From Hymenobacter sp. DG25B (lineage in GTDB: Bacteria; Bacteroidota; Bacteroidia; Cytophagales; Hymenobacteraceae), in NCBI RefSeq assembly GCF_000801315.1, contig NZ_CP010054.1, forward strand, positions 2,728,001 to 2,792,000: a DNA stretch of 64,000 nucleotides, written 5' to 3'. The first letter of the stretch is position 1; each line of letters begins with the position of its first letter. Both the position numbers and the translations under genes were made by a program. The notes beneath the pieces are model-generated. The model had not been told where the DNA came from, did no database searches, and was given only the letters and a program-made list of their open reading frames with translations. Positions 8,136 to 16,241 of the stretch are shown piece by piece.

Positions 8136-8852
8136 TTACTCCTCGCTGGACTGGCCCAGGCTGCTTGCTACCCCGCGCACGGCCTCGCTTAAGTAAGCGG
8201 GCACCTCGGCATCGGGTTGCAGGAGGCGGAGCAGATACAGGTATTTACGGCGGCCTTCTTCCAGCATTTGCGGGGTTACCTCTACCGTGAATACGCCGAA
8301 GGGCTCTACCTTTTGCACGCCCACCAGCAGAAACCGCTCAGCCCGCAGCGCATCAGAATAAAAGGCCGCCTGCCGGTCGTAATCATAGCCGGTGCAGGTG
8401 GCCCGGAAATGCTCATAGTCGCGGGCCATGGTGGTTTTAAAATCCACAATGGTGTAAGGCTGATGCGGCTGGTCTACTACCAGATCAGCGCGCAGCTTGC
8501 AGAGCGTGCCGGTAGTAGGTTCCGTGAACAGGCAGCTGGGCTCCGGAATGCCGGCCTCCAGCAGCTGGCGCAGGGCGGGCTGCATTTTCACGCCATCTAC
8601 CAGCCACCACACCAGGGTATCATTAATACCCGGCTCGCCGGGTACATAGTCTTCGGGCTCCAGCAGAGCGGTATGAAAGGCGGTACCAAAGCTCAGGGCG
8701 CCGGTATTGCCGGGGGTACGGGGCAGACGGCCGTTCAGCGCATCGCGCAGGCGCGAAAGGTCAGAATTGGCGATGGCCGGCAGGGCTCGGTAGTCGTCAT
8801 AGGGTACACGCAGCAGGTCGGGGCGGCGGTTCTCGGGATAGGTATCAGTCAC
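8136..8852 (-). CDS. PD-(D/E)XK nuclease-like protein
   Basis: About 238 residues. The core YTIVDFKTT is the D-xK catalytic strand of PD-(D/E)XK nucleases. An earlier acidic strand reads KLRADLVVDQP, and a later helix YDRQAAFYSDAL has the Q-xxx-Y pattern of RecB/exonuclease VIII-like domains. The opening ALPAIANSDLSRLRDALNGR and GTAFHTALLEPEDYV match phage exonuclease VIII-type (PDDEXK) proteins, which degrade double-stranded DNA for recombination. There is no RecT/Bet annealing partner or phage gene beside it. The start is uncertain: GTG at 8852 is preferred, and TTG at 8873 is in frame. Whether this is a chromosomal repair nuclease or a phage relic is open. Confidence 0.68.
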   Translation of the reverse strand: MTDTYPENRRPDLLRVPYDDYRALPAIANSDLSRLRDALNGRLPRTPGNTGALSFGTAFHTALLEPEDYVPGEPGINDTLVWWLVDGVKMQPALRQLLEAGIPEPSCLFTEPTTGTLCKLRADLVVDQPHQPYTIVDFKTTMARDYEHFRATCTGYDYDRQAAFYSDALRAERFLLVGVQKVEPFGVFTVEVTPQMLEEGRRKYLYLLRLLQPDAEVPAYLSEAVRGVASSLGQSSEE

Positions 8853-9086
8853 GGAATTCAAACAGCAATACAACTAAAAAGCTTCCTCCAGCAGCGGCAA
8901 AGGTGCCATTAATATTTGGGGCAGCTGCGCCGGGGAATTTCTCTCTTGTAACGGCTACACGAACTGCCGGGCTGTCTCTTTTGCGAAATTATCTTGCCCG
9001 GCCAGCCGATATTCAACCAACCTGATCCTGATCTTCTGTCTGTTAGCTGCTAGCCCGTGGCCGGCGGCCGGTTTACGGCAGGTCAA

Positions 9087-10088
9087 CTATTTTAATGAGT
9101 CCGGGGCCTGCTGCTTTTCGGCGCGGGCCTTTTTCTTCTGCTGCCGCTTAAAGTAGCCCTTCAGCAGGAAGTTGTGCTGCAGGGCTTCCATGCTCTGGTT
9201 GAAGCGCGCCGTGCCCTGCTCCACATTGTTCATAGAGTGCTCCAGGCGCCCGGCCATGGCCGTATCTACCAGCAGCGTACCCAGAGGGCCCTGCCCGGCC
9301 TTTACCTGGCGGGTGATGGTGTTCAGGGTGGTGGTCATGGTATCGGCGGTGGCGCTCAGGCGGCTGGCGCGGCGCATGGTATGCTGCATCTGGCCGGCAA
9401 AAGAGGTATCGGTGAACAGGTAGCCCACCACCCCGCGGCCGCGCCGGGCATCCCGGGCCAGGGTCTGCACATCGCGGGAGGCCGCATCCATGCGGGCCAT
9501 GGTGCCTTCCGCGTGCTTCACGGAGGCCCGCAGACTGTTGGCCACTTTTTTGTCGCCAATCAGTTCCCACATGGCGGAGCTGTTGTTGAGCTTGCCCGTC
9601 ACCTCTTTCATGTCTTCGGTAATGCCCACCAGGTTTTGGTTGGTGCGCTGCAGCGTGTTCAGCATGGCTTCTATGCGAACGGGCTGCCGGGAGCGCAGCT
9701 TATCTCCGTTGGCTACGGGCGGGGCCGGCTCGGGCATGGACGTAATGTTTACGATGGTGTTGCCCATGAGCCCATCTGTGCCGATGGAGGCTATGGCGTT
9801 TTTCTTGATGAAGGGCTGCACCTCGCGCCGCAGCGACATGCGCACGCGCACGGTGGTATCTCCTACAATATCAATCCCCTCCACCGTACCCACCATAATG
9901 CCGGCAAAGCGCACGTTGTTGCCCGTCAGCAGGCCATTTACGGCGCGGAAGTCGGCATTAATGTCCAAGGTATTGCTGAACATATTCTGCTTGCGCCCCA
10001 GCATATAGAGCAGCAGAATAAGACACACCAGCCCGGCCAGTACAAAAACACCTAGGCGGACGTTGTTGGCGGCGGTTCGCTGGCTCAT
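9087..10088 (-). CDS. mlaD: MlaD-type MCE lipid-transport substrate-binding protein
   Basis: 333-residue protein with one N-terminal TM anchor (VRLGVFVLAGLVCLILLLYM) followed by the MCE domain (residues about 40-120: VNGLLTGNNVRFAGIMVGTV, then GLMGNTIVNI). A long helical C-terminal extension follows. In Gram-negative bacteria MlaD hexamers in the periplasm pass phospholipids between the outer membrane and the MlaFE transporter. Third gene of mlaE-mlaF-mlaD, 45 bp after mlaF. The extension is longer than in E. coli MlaD and resembles the PqiB/YebT-like needle helices. No mlaB or mlaC follows on this strand. Confidence 0.9.
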   Translation of the reverse strand: MSQRTAANNVRLGVFVLAGLVCLILLLYMLGRKQNMFSNTLDINADFRAVNGLLTGNNVRFAGIMVGTVEGIDIVGDTTVRVRMSLRREVQPFIKKNAIASIGTDGLMGNTIVNITSMPEPAPPVANGDKLRSRQPVRIEAMLNTLQRTNQNLVGITEDMKEVTGKLNNSSAMWELIGDKKVANSLRASVKHAEGTMARMDAASRDVQTLARDARRGRGVVGYLFTDTSFAGQMQHTMRRASRLSATADTMTTTLNTITRQVKAGQGPLGTLLVDTAMAGRLEHSMNNVEQGTARFNQSMEALQHNFLLKGYFKRQQKKKARAEKQQAPDSLK

Positions 10089-10133
10089 GGCTATGGGTGA
10101 AAAAAGAACGGCGGGAAAAACAGGGTGGAAAAA

Positions 10134-10937
10134 TCAGGTGCGGGGCACGGCCCCCTCAAAGAATTCGTGCACTACCGGGTCTGTGGACAGGCGCAGCTCC
10201 TCGTAGGTGCCTTGCTGGTAGCAGCGGCCATCAACCAGCAGGGCCACGCGGTTGGCTGTGATGCGTACGCAGTTCATATCGTGGGAAATAATGATGGCCG
10301 AGGTGGTATAGCGGGCCTGCACATCCAGAATCAGCTGGCTTATCTCGCGGGCCGTTACGGGGTCCAGGCCGGTGGTGGGCTCATCGTAGAGAATGATATC
10401 GGGCTTGAGGATGAGCGTGCGGGCCAGCCCAATGCGCTTGCGCATACCCCCCGACAGCTCGGCGGGCATCATGTTCTGGGTGTGCTCCAGGCCCACGCTG
10501 GCCAGGGCCTCCTCTACCATGGCCTGCTCCTCTTCGCGGGTTTTGTTGATCCAGTGCCGGCGCAGCGGGAAAAGCAGGTTTTCGCGCACCGTCATGGAGT
10601 CGTACAGGGCATTGCTCTGAAACAGAAAGCCCACCCGGGCGCGCAGCTCATCCAGCTGCTGATGGTCGAACTCATTGATTTCTTCCCCGAATACCCGGAT
10701 GCTGCCCGCATCGGGCTGCAGCAGGCCTATGATGCACTTAATCAGCACCGATTTGCCCGAGCCCGACTTGCCCAGCACCACCACGTTTTCGCCGCGGTGC
10801 AGCGTCAGGCTGAAATCCCGCAGCACATGGTTGTCGCCGAATGATTTGAAGAGATGCTCCACCTCCAGCACCACTTCGGCCCCGGCCGCTGGGGTGGGCG
10901 TTGGTGCTTCCTGTACCTGTGGGCTGGCGGGCTGCAT
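10134..10937 (-). CDS. mlaF: MlaF-type ABC transporter ATPase
   Basis: 267-residue ATPase. Walker A is GKSGSGKS, the ABC signature is ELSGGMRKRIGLAR, Walker B is DIILYDEPTTGLDP, and the switch His lies in IIISHDMNC. The Q-loop reads VGFLFQSNALYDSMTVREN, characteristic of Mla/Ttg2A ATPases. It powers MlaE in moving phospholipids through the inner membrane. Located 8 bp downstream of mlaE, so the two are co-transcribed. The first 20 residues (PTPTPAAG) are low-complexity and probably disordered. Confidence 0.93.
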   Translation of the reverse strand: MQPASPQVQEAPTPTPAAGAEVVLEVEHLFKSFGDNHVLRDFSLTLHRGENVVVLGKSGSGKSVLIKCIIGLLQPDAGSIRVFGEEINEFDHQQLDELRARVGFLFQSNALYDSMTVRENLLFPLRRHWINKTREEEQAMVEEALASVGLEHTQNMMPAELSGGMRKRIGLARTLILKPDIILYDEPTTGLDPVTAREISQLILDVQARYTTSAIIISHDMNCVRITANRVALLVDGRCYQQGTYEELRLSTDPVVHEFFEGAVPRT

Positions 10938-10945
10938 GGCACAGG

Positions 10946-11704
10946 CTAGTTAAGACCCAGCAGGCCGGTTATCTGCACGGCCAGCAAATCAAGCACAAAG
11001 ATGACCAGCGACGATACCACCACCGCCGAGTTGGCCGACTGCCCTACGCCTTCGGTGCCTTTCTGGGAATGGTAGCCCTTGTAGCAGCCAATAATGCCAA
11101 TGGCAAAGCCGAAGAAGAACGTTTTAATAAAAGCCGGCAGCACATCACTGAATTCCAGCCGGTTCATGATGTTGTTCACGAACAGCGACATGCTGGTTAC
11201 GCCCTTCATGTTTATGCCGATGTAGGAGGCATACAGGGCAATCAGATCGGCCAGAATCACCAGCACCGGTATCATCAGGGTGGTGGCCATTACCCGCGTG
11301 ACTACCAGGTATTTAAACGGGTTGGTGCCCGATACTTCCATGGCATCAATCTGCTCGGTCACGTTCATAGAGCCCAGCTCGGCGCCAATGCTGGAGCCTA
11401 TTTTGCCGGCGCAGATGAGGGCTGTGATAATGGGGCCCATTTCGCGGATGATGGACAGCGCTACCATGGCCGGAATCCAGGCCTCGGCGCCAAACTTGGC
11501 CATGGTGGGCCGCGCCTGCAGGGTGAGTACAATGCCCATAATAAACCCCGTAACGCCCACCAACGGCAGCGACTTATAGCCCACTACGTAGCACTGGTGC
11601 AGGAACTCCTGCACCTCATAGCGCGGCCGAAATCCTTCGCTAAAAAACCGCCCTGTAAACCGGGAAATAGCACCGGCTTCTGCCAAAAACTCGCTGGCCT
11701 GCAT
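10946..11704 (-). CDS. mlaE: MlaE-type ABC permease
   Basis: 252-residue integral membrane permease of the MlaE/TrbE family. Conserved parts include the interfacial helix at the N-terminus (GFRPRYEVQEFLHQCYVVGY), the EQIDAMEVSG coupling motif and TRVMATTLMIPVL, with about five TM helices. It forms the membrane core of the lipid transporter with MlaF and contacts the MlaD ring. First gene of the mla operon. It lies 80 bp downstream of a universal stress protein gene on the same strand, so transcription from the stress genes might enter mla. Confidence 0.93.
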   Translation of the reverse strand: MQASEFLAEAGAISRFTGRFFSEGFRPRYEVQEFLHQCYVVGYKSLPLVGVTGFIMGIVLTLQARPTMAKFGAEAWIPAMVALSIIREMGPIITALICAGKIGSSIGAELGSMNVTEQIDAMEVSGTNPFKYLVVTRVMATTLMIPVLVILADLIALYASYIGINMKGVTSMSLFVNNIMNRLEFSDVLPAFIKTFFFGFAIGIIGCYKGYHSQKGTEGVGQSANSAVVVSSLVIFVLDLLAVQITGLLGLN

Positions 11705-11784
11705 AGTAGGCAGTTTAGCAATACACTGGATGAAAAACTCCTTCTGACTTCATCTAACCCGATGAGGATCAGCAAGCTATTTTT

Positions 11785-12687
11785 TTAATACAAAAGCCCT
11801 TCCGCCTCGCCGCCCATATCGGGGCGCTGGTCGGTGGCTGTGGTTTCAGAAACCGGAGCTTCCACCGCCGGCAACAACAGCACGGGCACCGTCGTGTGCT
11901 CCAGCACCCTGGCCGTTACGCTCCTATGAAACAGCTCGCCCAGATAGCTGCGCTGCCGGGCCACCAGCACCAGCAGCCCGGCCCGGGTGGTATGGGCGGC
12001 CTCCAGAATGCCGGCAGCAGCATGCGTGTGCTGAAAGCAGCGTAAGTCGGTGTGTTGGCTGGTTGCTACCAGCCCGCTGGTATGCACGGCCTGCAGAGCG
12101 GCGGCGCAGGCGTCGTCATCCTCTACCTCGGAAACGTGCGCCACGGTAACCGGGCACTGCAGATTCGTTAGCAATTGCTGGGCGAAGCGGCCCGCCTCGT
12201 CCAGCCGGAAGCCCTCAGCATCGGCGGCAATTATCACCTGGTGCGGCGGCGCGGTGGCCGTACTGCCCACGGGCACCACCAGCAAAGGAAAATGGGCGGC
12301 CCGCAGCAGGTCCAGCGCGGCACCGCTTACCTGGTCGGCGGAGGTGGCTTCTGCGGCCGGGCGGCCCAGCACAAACAACGCCGGCTGATAGCGCGCCATC
12401 AGGCTCCGGGCCAGGGTGGGCAGCAGGTCGGTGGCCATTTCTACGGTGGCGGGCACCGGGAGGCGGTCTACCAGCTCCTGCATGGCCTCGGCCGTAGGGG
12501 CTTCGGCATCCAGCTCGGCCTGGCGCCAGTTTTCACCGGCAAACACGTAGGGGTCGAAGAGAGACGCGCGCTTTACGTGCAGCAAGACCAGCCGGGCCTG
12601 CAGCTTAGCGGCCAGCCCGGCCGCATATTGCATAGCCTGGTTGGCCGCCGGGTAAAAGTTGGTGAGAACGATGAAGGTGAAGGACAT
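11785..12687 (-). CDS. tandem-domain universal stress protein (1)
   Basis: 300-residue protein with two Usp domains (about 1-145 and 150-285). The first begins FIVLTNFYPAANQAMQYAAG and the second HQVIIAADAEGFRLDEAGR. Usp proteins are cytoplasmic and respond to starvation, hypoxia or oxidative stress. The ATP-binding signature G-2x-G-9x-G(S/T) at the end of domain 2 is replaced by VARQRSYLGELFHRSVTARV, so canonical ATP binding is unlikely. A C-terminal tail rich in Glu and Thr extends past domain 2. Last of three consecutive minus-strand usp genes that start opposite the FNR-like regulator. Confidence 0.88.
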   Translation of the reverse strand: MSFTFIVLTNFYPAANQAMQYAAGLAAKLQARLVLLHVKRASLFDPYVFAGENWRQAELDAEAPTAEAMQELVDRLPVPATVEMATDLLPTLARSLMARYQPALFVLGRPAAEATSADQVSGAALDLLRAAHFPLLVVPVGSTATAPPHQVIIAADAEGFRLDEAGRFAQQLLTNLQCPVTVAHVSEVEDDDACAAALQAVHTSGLVATSQHTDLRCFQHTHAAAGILEAAHTTRAGLLVLVARQRSYLGELFHRSVTARVLEHTTVPVLLLPAVEAPVSETTATDQRPDMGGEAEGLLY

Positions 12688-12745
12688 GGCAGAGCAGCAA
12701 AAGGAAGCTTAAACAAGGGGCCTGGCCGGCAGAAAAGGAACGTCC

Positions 12746-13567
12746 TCAGATAACCGGCAGCACCAATACCGGCACGGGGCTGCGCTGCAGCACCTGGGCC
12801 GTTATACTCCTGTGGAACAGGCCGCCCAGCAGGCTTCTTTCCCGGGCCATAAGAACCAGCAGCTCGGCCTGCGTATCGGCGGCGGCCTGCAGAATGCCGG
12901 TGGCCGGGCTGGTGTGATGCACGGTGTACAGGCTATCCGGCGACAAATCCTTGACCAGGTGGTTGTGCCGAAGCGAGTTTACGGCCGTGCGGGCGCGGTC
13001 ATACTGCTCCTCGGTTTCCACGTGCAGCACCGAGAAGGTGGCGTGCAGCGCCTCCCACAGCGGGTGCATATCCAGGGCATTTTCCCGCAGCTTAAACGGC
13101 TCCCCATCAGCGGCCAGCGCTACGCGGGTAGGCGTGCCAGGCATGGGGGCACCTTCGGGTACCATCAGCAGGGGGTAGCGCAGGTGGCGCAGCACGGGCA
13201 GGGCCTGGTCGCCCAGCAGCTGGTCCAGAAAATCGGGAGTGGCGGCGCGCCCGCACACCAGCACCAGCGGGTGGTAGCGCGCAATGGCATCGGCCAGAGT
13301 CTCGGCCATGGTGTTTACCGAAAGCTCTACCGTAGCTGGTACGGGCAGCTCCTCGGCCAGCTTCTCCAGGGCGTTATGGGTTTCCCGCTGACTGCGGATG
13401 GCCGCCCCGGCCGGAATCATAACATACTCCGGATCCAGCAGTACATCCTGGTACAGATGCAGCAGCACTACCTGGCTTTGCAGCGGCTTCGCCAGGGCCG
13501 CTGCATAGGCCAGGGCCTGCCGCGAGGACTCAGAAAAATCAGTTAGTACCACCAGATAAGGTCCCAT
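12746..13567 (-). CDS. tandem-domain universal stress protein (2)
   Basis: 273 residues with two Usp domains, opening LVVLTDFSESSRQALAYAAA. Domain 2 ends MARERSLLGGLFHRSITAQV followed by LQRSPVPVLVLPVI, the same altered signature as in its neighbours, with Arg where ATP-binding Usps have Gly. Separated by 58 bp from the next usp gene downstream and 49 bp from the one upstream. The three may form one transcript. The role is inferred from the family and its position beside an FNR-like regulator. Confidence 0.88.
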   Translation of the reverse strand: MGPYLVVLTDFSESSRQALAYAAALAKPLQSQVVLLHLYQDVLLDPEYVMIPAGAAIRSQRETHNALEKLAEELPVPATVELSVNTMAETLADAIARYHPLVLVCGRAATPDFLDQLLGDQALPVLRHLRYPLLMVPEGAPMPGTPTRVALAADGEPFKLRENALDMHPLWEALHATFSVLHVETEEQYDRARTAVNSLRHNHLVKDLSPDSLYTVHHTSPATGILQAAADTQAELLVLMARERSLLGGLFHRSITAQVLQRSPVPVLVLPVI

Positions 13568-13616
13568 ATCAAAAAAATAAAAGAGGATAATTATTCATTG
13601 CGTCACCTTCGCCTTA

Positions 13617-14441
13617 TTAATCTGGTGAGGGCAGCACAAGGACGGGCAGCTGGCTTTCCCGGATAACCTGGGCCGTTACGCTGCGGTGAAACAGGCTCCC
13701 AAGCAGGCTGTGCCGCCGGGCAATAAGTACCAGCATATCCGCCCGCAGCTCGTGGCCCGCCTGCAGAATACCCTCGGCAACGGATGGGTATTTGAGCTCG
13801 TGCACATCAGTGGCAGTCAGGTCGGAGGCCAGGCCGCTGGCGCACACGCTCCACACCGTTTCGCGGGACTTGGGCGGCTGCGGATCGGTGGGGCTGGTGA
13901 TGTGCGCTACGGAAAGCCGCGCACCAAACCCCGCCCGCAGCTTATCTACCACGCCGGCATGGAGGCCCAGGGAAAACTCCTGCCCGTCTACCGCCAGCAG
14001 CAAATGCGTGGGCGGCTGCACTTCCCAGCCCATGGTGGGCACAATCAGCAGCGGGTAGGGCGCCGTGCGCAGCAGGTCCATTACGGTTACGCTGATCAGC
14101 TCGGTGGGCGTGGTGGCGGTACCGGGGCGGCCCAGCACCAGCATCAGGGGGTGATGATGGTGCACGGTATCGGTAACGGCATCGGGCAGGAACTCTTCGG
14201 ATATCTCTACTTCGGCCGGCACCGCCAGAGAAGTGACCAGCTTGCCCAGCACCTGCTCCAGCTGCTTTTCGCCTTGCGGCGTGTGCTGCCGGCTGTACTC
14301 ATCGGGGGAAAGCAGCCCGTCGTGGCGCAGGTGCAGCAGCACCAGGTGGGCATGCAGGGGCACGGCCAGCGTGGCCGCATACGACAGGGCGCAGTTGGAT
14401 ACCGCCAAAAAATCGGTTAAAACAACTAGGGAGGCACTCAT
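13617..14441 (-). CDS. tandem-domain universal stress protein (3)
   Basis: 274 residues with two Usp domains. The ATG at 14441 (MSASLVVLTDFLAVSNCALS) starts exactly at the first beta strand; an in-frame upstream start at 14471 would add ten residues with no Usp similarity. Domain 2 ends IARRHSLLGSLFHRSVTAQV, again lacking the glycine-rich ATP loop. First gene of the minus-strand usp run, and divergent from the FNR-like regulator across a 305-bp intergenic region. That layout suggests control by the regulator, although no clean FNR box was found in that gap. Confidence 0.88.
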   Translation of the reverse strand: MSASLVVLTDFLAVSNCALSYAATLAVPLHAHLVLLHLRHDGLLSPDEYSRQHTPQGEKQLEQVLGKLVTSLAVPAEVEISEEFLPDAVTDTVHHHHPLMLVLGRPGTATTPTELISVTVMDLLRTAPYPLLIVPTMGWEVQPPTHLLLAVDGQEFSLGLHAGVVDKLRAGFGARLSVAHITSPTDPQPPKSRETVWSVCASGLASDLTATDVHELKYPSVAEGILQAGHELRADMLVLIARRHSLLGSLFHRSVTAQVIRESQLPVLVLPSPD

Positions 14442-14746
14442 GGCACGAGAAAGTAAACAAGGAAAGCGCAAGCAGAACCCGGAAAAACCACCCTGCTACC
14501 CCGCTCCGGCGGCTAAGCAACGCGGACACTGCCACCGGCTCACGATGGCCCCAACGCACTAGGTCTGACCGGGGCAGAGCCCTGGCATAACATTGTGAAT
14601 ATCGGTGATTTTATTGTACATTAAGCAAAGCTACTGGCACTAATTTCACGTTGCCCTACGCCCTTTGTACCTGGGTATTCAGTATAAAAGTGACGCCTTG
14701 ATAGTGGATTTCCTCCGGCCCCCTTTGGCCTTTGCAGCTTTAGGCT

Positions 14747-15451
14747 ATGAAACGCTTTGTTCCACCCTCCTGCCCAGAATGCCCCAGCCGCCATAGTTGC
14801 CCTATGTCCTGCTGCCAGCCGGAGGAGCTGGAGGTGCTTTCGCTGATGAAAACGGCGCAGGTGTATCAGCGGGGGCAGGTTATTTTTCAGGAGGATGGCC
14901 GCCCCATGGGGCTGTACTGCATTCATTCGGGCAAAATAAAGGTGATGAAGGTGGGCGGCGACGGCAAGGAGCAGATTATCCGGCTGGCCCGGGAGGGTGA
15001 TTTGCTGGGCTATCGGGGCCTGTTGGCGGGCGGCAGTCACTCGGCCTCGGCCGTGGCGCTGGAAGAATCGGTGGTGTGCTGCATTCCCCGCACGGAGTTT
15101 TTCCGGCTTGTGGAGCAGAACGTGCGCTTTGCCGCTTCCCTGATGCAGCTGCTATCCAAAGCCCTGGGCGATGCCGAAGAGCGAATGCTGCACCTGGCGT
15201 ACAAGCCCGTGCGGGAGCGGCTGGCCGAAGCCCTGCTGCTGCTGGCGCGCACGTATCAGCAGCATAATCAGGAGCCCGTAAGCATTCCTATTTCCCGCGA
15301 CGACCTGGCTTCCCTGGTGGGTACCGCCAAGGAAACTACCAGCCGGTTTGTATCAGAGTTCCGGGATGAAGGCGTGTTGCAGGCGCGCGGCAGCCTGATT
15401 ACCATCCTGAATCCGGCCCGCCTGGCCGAAATTTCCACCCGCTACGACTAG
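14747..15451 (+). CDS. CRP/FNR-family regulator with N-terminal cysteine cluster
   Basis: 234-residue transcription factor. The N-terminus is CPECPSRHSCPMSCC, a dense Cys cluster like the one that holds the oxygen-labile [4Fe-4S] cluster in FNR. It is followed by a cNMP-fold effector domain (about residues 35-140, YCIHSGKIKVMKVGGDGKEQ) and a C-terminal winged helix (ISRDDLASLVGTAKETTSRF) in which the recognition helix E-xxSR matches FNR rather than CRP. Known FNR proteins act as anaerobic activators at TTGAT-N4-ATCAA sites. Near-matches to that site occur at 15715-15750 and 19555-19568. The gene is divergent from three usp genes and begins the stress block. The cluster assignment is inference from cysteine spacing. 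Confidence 0.88.
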   Translation: MKRFVPPSCPECPSRHSCPMSCCQPEELEVLSLMKTAQVYQRGQVIFQEDGRPMGLYCIHSGKIKVMKVGGDGKEQIIRLAREGDLLGYRGLLAGGSHSASAVALEESVVCCIPRTEFFRLVEQNVRFAASLMQLLSKALGDAEERMLHLAYKPVRERLAEALLLLARTYQQHNQEPVSIPISRDDLASLVGTAKETTSRFVSEFRDEGVLQARGSLITILNPARLAEISTRYD

Positions 15452-15872
15452 CCTGCCCGGCTTTGAATTTTTCCGCCTGCTATGGTCCTCTTTCCGGGTG
15501 GCAAACCACGGCTATCCGCACCGGGGGTGGGGCAGGCAGCGAGTGGCACAGGGAACAGGGCGTTTTCATGGAGAGGTACTGCAAGAGAAGCCAATTCAGC
15601 CGGCCGGCTACCCAAACGTAGCCGCTTAGCCAAGTTGTAGCAGCGGGGCAAAGCCGGGGTAGATAACCAGCAGTTGCTGTGTAACGAAGATGCCCATTTC
15701 CTATAGTTTATACATTGATAACTATCACCTTACAAAGTGATATTCATCAGCTTTTCCCTTACCGTCAGCAGCAGAAATTAGGGCCCTGTTTGTATGCCGT
15801 GCCCGGACAGCTGCTGGTTCCTGCTGAGCAGAACCTTGCCGGGTGCGGCACCCCGCCCCTACCTTTTGGCGC
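15452..15872. other. 421-bp intergenic region between the regulator and the cNMP-fold gene
   Basis: No convincing gene is seen here. A 63-codon frame from 15715 has no ATG and no recognisable similarity. The only structure that stands out is the pair of FNR-box-like palindromes at 15715-15750. The rest has ordinary base composition and no terminator with a T-run after the regulator stop at 15451. Confidence 0.6.
15715..15750. promoter_or_regulatory. two tandem FNR-box-like palindromes
   Basis: Site 1 at 15715-15728 reads TTGATAACTATCAC, matching 9 of 10 defined bases of TTGAT-N4-ATCAA. Site 2 at 15737-15750 reads GTGATATTCATCAG, keeping the inner TGAT-N4-ATCA. Their centres are 22 bp apart, two helical turns. 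They lie upstream of the cNMP-fold, AMP-phosphorylase and PRPP-synthetase genes and directly downstream of the FNR-like gene. Binding by that regulator is inferred. Confidence 0.6.
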
Positions 15873-16241
15873 ATGCTGCTACCCTGGCTTCACCTTCCGC
15901 GCATGAAAACGCAGCGTCTGGTCTGCGCGGCCGGCCACTGCCTGTACCGGGCCGGCCAGCCGGCCGAACATGTGTACTGGCTGGAGCAGGGCGCCGTGGG
16001 CATCTGGTCCCGAAGCCCCACGGGGCTGTTTCAGGTGGTATGCGGACCGGCGCTGCTGGGCAGCGAGCTTTTGGTAGCCAGCCGGTGCCGGCATACGGTG
16101 CTGGCCCTGCAGCCCTGCCAGCTCACGCTGCTTAACCAGAATGGCCTCCGAAAAATAATTCGGGCCCACCCGCGGCTGCTTCTCTGGCTGCTCTGCCAGT
16201 TCAGCCAGGAAACCATACTCACTCTTCCGCACTATGAATAG
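15873..16241 (+). CDS. stand-alone cNMP-binding-fold protein without HTH
   Basis: About 122 residues covering only the beta-roll effector domain of the CRP/FNR family: CLYRAGQPAEHVYWLEQGAV, then GPALLGSELLVASRCRHTVL, then a C-terminal helix like the CRP dimerisation helix. No DNA-binding domain follows; the stop is at 16239-16241, overlapping the next start by 8 bp. The Arg/Glu pair that binds cAMP phosphate in CRP is not obvious. It may be a ligand sensor, a regulator of the adjacent enzymes, or an inhibitor that forms heterodimers with the FNR-like protein; these are guesses. The start could be ATG 15873 or 15903. I prefer 15873 because the extra residues resemble helix A of CRP. Confidence 0.65.
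   Translation: MLLPWLHLPRMKTQRLVCAAGHCLYRAGQPAEHVYWLEQGAVGIWSRSPTGLFQVVCGPALLGSELLVASRCRHTVLALQPCQLTLLNQNGLRKIIRAHPRLLLWLLCQFSQETILTLPHYE

Noticed and set aside
14593-14604. TTGTGAATATCG in the usp(3)/regulator gap as a third FNR box
   Set aside because: Only a partial match after allowing a one-base shift; the second half-site is missing. Left unannotated.
15715-15906. 63-codon open frame overlapping the FNR boxes
   Set aside because: It starts with TTG inside the operator and its peptide has no similarity; more likely untranslated leader.
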